Shown here in pieces: positions 5,770-9,911 of a stretch of 9,911 nucleotides of DNA. The notes under the pieces were generated by a model. The model did no database searches. It saw only the letters and a list, made by a program, of their open reading frames with translations, and had not been told where the DNA came from. Position numbers and translations under genes: made by a program. Position 1 is the stretch's first letter; every line of letters starts with the position of its first letter. Source of the DNA: Actinomycetes bacterium (GTDB lineage Bacteria > Actinomycetota > Actinomycetes > Mycobacteriales > Micromonosporaceae); assembly GCA_021793335.1 (NCBI GenBank), contig JAJYSW010000116.1:1-9911 (forward strand), given 5' to 3'.

Positions 5770-6456
5770 TCACCTCGCGACGCGGCGGACGCCAGGGCGG
5801 TCCGAGCGCGGCCGGACGATGTCCGGTTCGCCGAAGAGCCGCTCCAACTCCGAGTCATCGAGTTCGAACCACTCCACCGGCTCGGGCAGTTCCGTCTCCG
5901 TGGCCGACTCCGAGCCTCGGCCCCCCACCGGCCGCAGTTCCAGCCGCAGCCGCGGATAACGCGGGTCCGAACGCACCGTCTTGAACCCGACCGAACGGTA
6001 GAAGTCCGCCGGCACCAGGCACGCGTTCGACTCGCCTCGCGCGTCCCCGAACGCCTCCAGTGCGTATATGCCCCGGCGCGTCACATCGGCCGCCACGGCC
6101 TGCACGAGCTGGCGGCCGAGCCCCGTCCCGCTGTACGGCGGCTTCACGTAGGCCGTCATCAGCAGCGCCGCGTCAGGCGATACCGGCCCCGAGGGGAACT
6201 CCACGGACCTCGGCACGAACTTCGGCGAAGCGTAGGTGATGTACCCGGCGACGCGATCGCCCTCGTAGGCGACCCTGCCGCAGCCGCCCCATTCCAGCAG
6301 TGTCCGTGACACCCAGGCTTCCTTCTCCAGGTCCGGGTCCGCCACCTCGTCCGAGTCGGCGCACAGCGGCGACAGCTCCCAGAACACGCAGGAGCGGCAC
6401 CGCTCGGGCACTGCCTCCAGGGAGTCCAGCGTGAGATTGACCATGCGACGATGCAC
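5770..6456 (-). CDS. GNAT-family N-acetyltransferase with N-terminal cysteine cluster
   Basis: This protein of up to 228 residues is predicted to transfer an acetyl group from acetyl-CoA; its substrate is unknown. The acetyl-CoA loop is YSGTGLGRQLVQAV (108-121), preceded by the strand LLMTAYVKP, and followed by the family-typical ACLVPADFYRSVGFKTV near 146-161. The N-terminus carries Cys20, Cys23 and Cys32 in RCRSCVFWELSPLC, an unusual cluster for a GNAT enzyme and possibly a metal or disulfide site. The last 50 residues are charged and acidic (about 181-210) and lie outside the fold. GTG 6456 may be a leaderless start, since TAGCCT lies 6 nt upstream. ATG 6444 (residue 5), with GGTAGGTG upstream, is the alternative. 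The gene points towards trxA, ends facing the hairpin at 5666-5697, and diverges from the aminotransferase gene. Confidence 0.85.
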   Translation of the reverse strand: MHRRMVNLTLDSLEAVPERCRSCVFWELSPLCADSDEVADPDLEKEAWVSRTLLEWGGCGRVAYEGDRVAGYITYASPKFVPRSVEFPSGPVSPDAALLMTAYVKPPYSGTGLGRQLVQAVAADVTRRGIYALEAFGDARGESNACLVPADFYRSVGFKTVRSDPRYPRLRLELRPVGGRGSESATETELPEPVEWFELDDSELERLFGEPDIVRPRSDRPGVRRVAR

Positions 6457-6462
6457 CTACCA

Positions 6463-6468
6463 AGGCTA
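6463..6468 (-). promoter_or_regulatory. Candidate -10 element for leaderless GNAT transcript
   Basis: Read on the minus strand this is TAGCCT (TAnnnT pattern), with exactly six bases before the GTG at 6456-6454. That spacing would put the transcription start at the start codon, as in the many actinobacterial leaderless genes. No good -35 hexamer is visible 17 nt upstream, which is not unusual for this class. Confidence 0.4.
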
Positions 6469-6632
6469 GCCGTTCCGTGAAAGGAAATCGGGGATTTGCT
6501 CACCCTCGGCATCGTCATGGGAGTCCCCGGCGAGGGTTTCGGCGAAGACCGGCCGCGGCAGCGCCGCTCCGTCGTCTCACGGCAGCGTGCCAGATGATGG
6601 AAAGCGGTCGCGGGGGCCGCCTTCCTTGCTAG

Positions 6633-6638
6633 TAGAGT
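6633..6638 (+). promoter_or_regulatory. Possible -10 element upstream of the aminotransferase operon
   Basis: TAGAGT fits the TAnnnT actinobacterial -10 pattern and would start transcription near 6645, giving a leader of about 85 nt. No convincing -35 box is seen 16-18 nt upstream (the region is G-rich), so this is tentative. Downstream in the leader, an imperfect hairpin (6658-6677) and the short palindrome AACCTCAGGTT (6704-6714, just before the ribosome binding site AAGGGGG at 6716-6722) are visible. Confidence 0.25.
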
Positions 6639-6729
6639 GGATCGATCGGCGCACTCCGTTCGCGGCGGACGCCGAACCACTCCGAACATCCGTCTCGCTA
6701 CGTAACCTCAGGTTGAAGGGGGTCGCTGC

Positions 6730-7977
6730 GTGTCCGGTACAACGCTCGACGATTACACCGGTCGATACGCATCCCGGGTGCACGGTATGGCGCAATCGGA
6801 GATCCGAGCACTGTTCGCGGTGGCCAACCGCCCCGAGGTCGTCTCCCTGGCAGGAGGCAACCCTTATACCGCCGCGCTCCCCATGGACGAGCTCGGCGAG
6901 ATGTTCACGCGCCTCCTCGAACAGAACGGCGCCCAGGCCCTCAGCTACTGTCCCGGCCAGGGCAGCACCGCACTGCGCACCGTGCTGTGCAACGTCATGG
7001 AATCGACGGGCATCCACGCCTCCGCCGACGATCTCGTCCTCACCAGCGGCGCGCAGCACGGCCTCGACCTGCTCGCCCGCACCTTCCTCGACCCGGGCGA
7101 CATCGTGCTCGCCGAAGGCCCCACCTATGTCGGCGCCCTCGGCGTCTTCCAAGCCGCGCAGGCCGACGTCCGCCACCTCCCCATGGACGACGACGGCCTC
7201 ATCCCCGAAGGGCTCGAGACCGCGCTCGCCGAACTCGAACGCGAACGGCGCCGCGCCAAGTTCCTGTACACGATCCCCACGTACCAGAACCCGGCCGGCG
7301 TCACGCTCACCGCAGAGCGGCGCGAACGCATCCTCGAAATCGCCGAGCGCCACGGTCTGCTCATCGTCGAGGACGACCCGTACGGCATGATCTCCTTCGA
7401 CGGGACACCGCCGGCCCCGCTGCGCGCCCGCGTCGACCGCGGCATCATCTATCTCGGCACCGTCTCCAAGATCTTCGCCGCCGGGCTCCGGCTCGGTTGG
7501 GTCCTCGCACCGCCCGCGGTGCGCGATAAGCTCCTCCTCGCCGTCGAGGCCTCGATCCTGTGCCCCTCGGCCCTCGTCCAGGAGGCCACGCTCCGCTTCT
7601 TCACCGAGATGGAGTGGCGCCAGCAGGTCAAGGTCTTCACCACGCTCTACCGCGACCGCCGCGATGCCCTGCTGACCGCGCTCACCGACTACATGCCCGA
7701 GGACATGAGCTGGACACGGCCGGGCGGCGGCCTGTTCGTGTGGGCCACGCTCCCCGAAGGGCTCGACTCCAAGGCCATGCTGCCGCGCGCGCTCCAAGAA
7801 CGCGTCGCCTACGTCCCGGGCACCGGTTTCTACTCCGACGGCAACGGCCGCCGGCAGATGCGCTTGAACTTCTCCACGCAGTCCTCCGAATCGATCCGCG
7901 AGGGCGTGCGGCGGCTGGCCGCCGTCGTCACCGGCGACATCGAGCTGCGCGACACCTTCGCGGGAGGCACGGCATGA
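6730..7977 (+). CDS. PLP-dependent aminotransferase, class I/II fold (2-aminoadipate/MocR-type aminotransferase domain)
   Basis: This 415-residue fold-type I transaminase probably exchanges an amino group between an amino acid and a 2-oxo acid in the cytoplasm. Motifs in order are VSLAGGNPY (38-46), LSYCPGQGSTALR (71-83, the usual Y-G-LR segment), TSGAQHGLDLLAR (105-117, cofactor phosphate loop), the TIPTYQNPAG segment with Asn187, VEDDPYG (213-219) with the aspartate that contacts the PLP ring nitrogen, and TVSKIFAAGLRLGW with the Schiff-base Lys247. Arg378 in MRLNFS would bind the substrate carboxylate. The sequence resembles the aminotransferase half of MocR proteins and LysN-type 2-aminoadipate transaminases, but has no N-terminal helix-turn-helix. 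The GTG start follows AAGGGGG at 6716-6722. The stop overlaps the next start by 4 bp, so it is co-translated with the Ddl-like ligase. The exact substrate cannot be read from the sequence. Confidence 0.9.
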   Translation: MSGTTLDDYTGRYASRVHGMAQSEIRALFAVANRPEVVSLAGGNPYTAALPMDELGEMFTRLLEQNGAQALSYCPGQGSTALRTVLCNVMESTGIHASADDLVLTSGAQHGLDLLARTFLDPGDIVLAEGPTYVGALGVFQAAQADVRHLPMDDDGLIPEGLETALAELERERRRAKFLYTIPTYQNPAGVTLTAERRERILEIAERHGLLIVEDDPYGMISFDGTPPAPLRARVDRGIIYLGTVSKIFAAGLRLGWVLAPPAVRDKLLLAVEASILCPSALVQEATLRFFTEMEWRQQVKVFTTLYRDRRDALLTALTDYMPEDMSWTRPGGGLFVWATLPEGLDSKAMLPRALQERVAYVPGTGFYSDGNGRRQMRLNFSTQSSESIREGVRRLAAVVTGDIELRDTFAGGTA

Positions 7978-8936
7978 CCGAGCACGCGACAGCCGAGGTC
8001 CGGGTTCTGATCCTCGCCGGCGGCATGTCCTACGAGCACGAGGTCTCGTTGAAGTCCGGCCGCAGGGCCGCCGCGGCGCTCCAGCGCCAGGGCATGGTCT
8101 GCGACATCCGCGATCTCGACGGCGAGCTGCTGCCGGCGCTCCAGGAATACCCTCCCGACGTCGTGCTGCCGCTGGTGCACGGCGCTCCGGGTGAGGACGG
8201 CTCGCTGCGCGGCGTGCTGGAGCTGTCGAACATCCCCTTCGTGGGGGCGGACGCCATCGGTGCTCGCCGCGCGTGGGACAAGTCGACGGCCAAGGACGTC
8301 CTGCGCGGCGTCGGCATCCCCACCCCGGACTGGACGACGATGCCGCGGCAGGCGTTCTCGGATTTCGGTGCGCGCAAACTCTTGGACCGGATAGCCGCCA
8401 AGATGGGCCTGCCACTGGTCGTCAAACCGAATTCGGGCGGTTCGGGGCTCGGCGTGCACGCCGTCCGCAAGGAGGACGAGTTCCCCTCGGCGATGATGGG
8501 CTGCTTCTCCTATAGCGACGAGGCGCTCGTCGAATCGTTCGTGGAGGGCCGCGACATCGCGGTGAGCGTCGTCGACCTCGGCGACGGCCCCACGGCGCTG
8601 CCCCCGGTGGAGATCACTCCGCTTCACGGCGACTACGACTACGCGGCCCGGTACAACCCGGGGGCGACCCGCTGGACGGTGCCGGCCGACCTCGACGAGG
8701 ACGTGGCGGCGCGCGTCGCCGACATCGCGGTGGCGGTGCACGAGACGCTCGGCCTGCGCGACATGTCTCGCATCGACCTCATCGTGGACGACGCAGGCGG
8801 CATCCAGGTCCTCGAAGCGAACCTGGCTCCGGGGACCACCGAGACCTCACTGCTGCCCATGGCCGTCGAGGCGGCCGGACTGGACTTCGGTGAGACGCTC
8901 GCGAAGATGGTGCGGCTGGCGCTGGCCCGCGGCTGA
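7974..8936 (+). CDS. D-alanine--D-alanine ligase family protein (ATP-grasp)
   Basis: This 320-residue ATP-grasp enzyme is predicted to join two D-amino acids (classically D-Ala-D-Ala for peptidoglycan) using ATP. Seen in order: GGMSYEHEVSLKSG (16-29) with Glu21, LPLVHGAPGEDGSLRG (65-80), Lys103 in the WDKSTAKDVL helix, ATP-binding VKPNSGGSGLG (150-160) with Lys151 and Ser157, DYDYAARY (220-227) with Tyr227, and SRIDLIV (265-271) plus EANLAPGTTETSLLPMA (281-297) with Asn283 and Ser292. The Glu-Ser-Tyr triad of Ddl (E15/S150/Y216 in E. coli DdlB) is thus kept. The usual GSS is GSG, the AKY lysine is Arg226, and the PGM methionine is Thr. Actinobacteria normally carry a longer housekeeping Ddl elsewhere, so this may be a paralogue with a different D-amino-acid or peptide substrate. 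ATG 7974 overlaps the upstream stop (ATGA), with GGGAGG at 7962-7967. The ddl symbol is withheld for this reason. Confidence 0.88.
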   Translation: MTEHATAEVRVLILAGGMSYEHEVSLKSGRRAAAALQRQGMVCDIRDLDGELLPALQEYPPDVVLPLVHGAPGEDGSLRGVLELSNIPFVGADAIGARRAWDKSTAKDVLRGVGIPTPDWTTMPRQAFSDFGARKLLDRIAAKMGLPLVVKPNSGGSGLGVHAVRKEDEFPSAMMGCFSYSDEALVESFVEGRDIAVSVVDLGDGPTALPPVEITPLHGDYDYAARYNPGATRWTVPADLDEDVAARVADIAVAVHETLGLRDMSRIDLIVDDAGGIQVLEANLAPGTTETSLLPMAVEAAGLDFGETLAKMVRLALARG

Positions 8937-8958
8937 ACGGTCGGCTCGCACGGCCGCG

Positions 8959-8976
8959 ATGTTTCACGTGAAACAT
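8959..8976. other. parS: parS centromere site (ParB binding site)
   Basis: ATGTTTCACGTGAAACAT is a perfect 18-bp palindrome containing the universal parS core GTTTCACGTGAAAC (8961-8974). ParB (Spo0J) loads and spreads from such sites, and ParA then moves the origin region to the cell poles. The site lies in the gap between the end of the Ddl-like gene (22 bp upstream) and the end of the convergent HIT-like gene, so it disturbs neither coding sequence nor promoter. In actinobacteria parS sites cluster near oriC and parAB, which agrees with the sigM-trxBA neighbourhood seen here. Confidence 0.95.
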
Positions 8977-9066
8977 GGGCGGCGTCCGCGGCCCACCGTT
9001 CCCCCACTGCTCGACCGGATCAGCCTCTCACCGCATGCGCGTCACTGCGGCCGCCCCCACCCCGGC

Positions 9067-9726
9067 TCAGTCATCGGTGAGCCAGGCGGCGATGTACTCC
9101 AAGTTCATCCGCCACTCGTGTTCGTCGACCGGCGGCATGATCTCGTCCCACATCGTCATGAACGGCCCGCGCAACTGCAGATAGCCGTGCGGACGGGCCA
9201 GGAACCACTGCTGGAGATGCGCCGTGCCATCACCCCAGCGGTTCACATGCACCTGCGATACCGTCTCCAGCGAGCGGATGGCGCGCTCCAAGCGCACCGT
9301 GAGCACTCCGAGTTCGGCGGCGTGCATCGTTGAGAGATCCCCGAGGTCCAGGTGCGCCCTGGGTTCGAGGATCACCACGACCGGTAGGCCGCTGGGCGCC
9401 GGCGGGTTCTTGAGCCTCCATCGTTCGTCCGTCCAGAGGTAGGCACTGTCGGGCGTATGGCAGGCCGCACACTGTTCCTGGCGGTCGCCGCGCCTGGGCG
9501 GCTCGGTCTCAACGGGTTCCTGGAGCGGTTTGAGGCGCATGTCTCCCTCGAAGGGAAAGGCCGGCCAGTTGACGAAGGCCGGCAAGGCCGCACGGGCCTC
9601 GCTCTCGGTTCGGTTCCGAGGCGGATGATGGTCGGGATTCACGTGGGTCGGTCGGGGACTCGGGCGGGGGGTATTCGCTGATGCCACACCCGAAAGGTAC
9701 CGCATCCACATGGGCCGGGAAAGCAC
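9067..9726 (-). CDS. HIT-like (histidine triad superfamily) protein of unknown function with CxxC site
   Basis: I recognise this 219-residue protein only as an actinobacterial conserved family resembling HIT/GalT-type nucleotide-binding proteins. From about residue 46 it has WPAFPFEGDMRLKPL (54-68), a possible zinc pair CAACH (86-90), LWTDERWRL, LPVVVILEPRAHLDLGDL (114-131), RVH-type strand QVHVNRWGDGTAHLQQWF (158-175) and PFMTMWDEIMPP (188-199). The GTAHLQQWFLARP part occupies the place of the HIT motif HxHxH but has Gln instead of the second histidine and Trp instead of the third, so nucleotide hydrolase activity is doubtful. The first 45 residues are Pro/Arg-rich and poorly convincing; GTG 9687 (residue 14), six bases after a TACCTT box, is an alternative leaderless start giving 206 residues. 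The gene converges on the Ddl-like gene with parS between. Confidence 0.65.
   Translation of the reverse strand: MLSRPMWMRYLSGVASANTPRPSPRPTHVNPDHHPPRNRTESEARAALPAFVNWPAFPFEGDMRLKPLQEPVETEPPRRGDRQEQCAACHTPDSAYLWTDERWRLKNPPAPSGLPVVVILEPRAHLDLGDLSTMHAAELGVLTVRLERAIRSLETVSQVHVNRWGDGTAHLQQWFLARPHGYLQLRGPFMTMWDEIMPPVDEHEWRMNLEYIAAWLTDD
9694..9699 (-). promoter_or_regulatory. Candidate -10 element for a leaderless HIT-like transcript
   Basis: On the minus strand this reads TACCTT (TAnnnT) with six bases before the in-frame GTG at 9687-9685, the same geometry as at the GNAT gene. Neither GTG 9726 nor ATG 9711 or 9705 has a ribosome binding site, which supports leaderless initiation at 9687. A weak TTTCCC lies 17 nt further upstream. 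Confidence 0.4.
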
Positions 9727-9816
9727 CGGAATCCCCCTCTTGGCGAAGCTTGCGTCTCATCGTCCGCCGGAGGGAACGAATCGGCCCCCGTATTGGGTTC
9801 GAATGGCACCGACCAT

Positions 9817-9843
9817 GGCCGGACACACCGGTTCGTGTCGGCC
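9817..9843. repeat. Inverted repeat (hairpin) in the right-end intergenic region
   Basis: GGCCGGACAC (9817-9826) pairs with GTGTCGGCC (9835-9843) around an 8-nt loop, giving nine base pairs with one bulged G. The second half of the core also reads ACCGGT, itself palindromic. A second perfect 6-bp stem with a 10-nt loop, GCCCTG/CAGGGC, follows at 9846-9867. Role unknown. Confidence 0.3.
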
Positions 9844-9863
9844 AGGCCCTGTTCAAGAAATCA

Positions 9864-9897
9864 GGGCGAGGCGGTATCCGGGTCCATTGCTTCGCCC
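9864..9897 (-). terminator. Possible terminator of a minus-strand gene lying beyond the window
   Basis: On the minus strand GGGCGAAGC pairs with GCCTCGCCC (nine pairs including one G-T wobble) around a 16-nt loop and is followed by TGATTTCTTG, the most T-rich stretch nearby. It could end a gene entering from the right edge, but it competes with the hairpin at 9846-9867. The 9727-9911 stretch otherwise shows no convincing gene. Confidence 0.25.
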
Positions 9898-9911
9898 CCA
9901 GACTCCGGTAC

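Noticed and set aside
6445..6478. GGAAC ... CGTC pair on the minus strand before the GNAT gene, as an ECF (SigE/SigM) promoter
   Set aside because: The spacer is about 21 nt, too long for the 16-18 nt of such promoters, and CGTC lies inside the coding start.
6476..6482. CGTGAAA resembling a parS half-site
   Set aside because: The other arm is broken (GTTC before it), so the palindrome is incomplete; chance is sufficient.
6577..8415. 612-codon minus-strand open frame opposite the aminotransferase and ligase genes
   Set aside because: It mirrors the codon structure of two well-supported genes on the plus strand, with no recognisable domain and no ribosome binding site.
8977..8994. GGGC...GCCC inverted repeat just after parS as a terminator for the ligase gene
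   Set aside because: Only four outer and a few inner pairs with a mismatch and almost no loop; too weak to call.
9457..9471. CAACH (CxxCH) in the HIT-like protein as a haem c attachment site
   Set aside because: There is no signal peptide or membrane anchor, and the context (a second part with H and strand pattern) fits a zinc pair better.
9795..9815. GGGTTCGAATGGCACCGACCA looks like a tRNA T-arm and 3' end
   Set aside because: The bases on either side of TTCGAAT do not pair as a T-stem, and no D-arm, anticodon arm or acceptor partner is found upstream.

Overview
The window is a GC-rich, chromosomal, actinobacterial (Actinomycetota) segment from the origin-proximal cell-envelope/redox neighbourhood. 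The order murJ - pseudokinase - sigM - anti-sigma - trxB - trxA, followed by minus-strand genes and a perfect parS site, matches the established mycobacterial and streptomycete order around mviN/sigM/trxBA/parAB. The extra acetyltransferase, aminotransferase and Ddl-like ligase suggest a Micromonosporales/Glycomycetales-type actinomycete. That lineage guess is an inference from gene order and composition only.

Layout. Positions 1-966 (+) hold the C-terminal half of the lipid II flippase MurJ. 1097-2605 (+) encodes a separate membrane-anchored pseudokinase with an extracellular discoidin-like domain. 2612-3358 (+) is an ECF sigma factor of SigM type, overlapping by one base the gene for its probable single-pass anti-sigma partner (3358-4125, +). 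A 197-bp gap with a SigR/SigH-type promoter precedes trxB (4323-5255) and trxA (5335-5649). A 14-bp GC hairpin at 5666-5697 closes that unit and faces the end of a minus-strand GNAT acetyltransferase (5770-6456). Divergent from it, a PLP-dependent aminotransferase (6730-7977) overlaps by 4 bp a Ddl-like ATP-grasp ligase (7974-8936). The intergenic parS (8959-8976) lies between ddl and a convergent minus-strand gene for a HIT-like protein (9067-9726). 9727-9911 shows no convincing gene but three possible hairpins.

How it fits together. The left part is envelope control: a flippase, a pseudokinase that in mycobacteria is a domain of the same polypeptide, and a sigma/anti-sigma pair. The middle is thiol-disulfide homeostasis driven by a disulfide-stress promoter. 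The right part is an amino-acid/D-Ala-D-Ala-type ligase pair beside the chromosome-partition site. I see no tRNA, rRNA, CRISPR array, insertion sequence or phage gene. Nothing here is clearly a new system; the most rewarding points are the split MurJ/pseudokinase arrangement, the parS, the trxB promoter, the coupled aminotransferase-ligase pair and two candidate leaderless genes.
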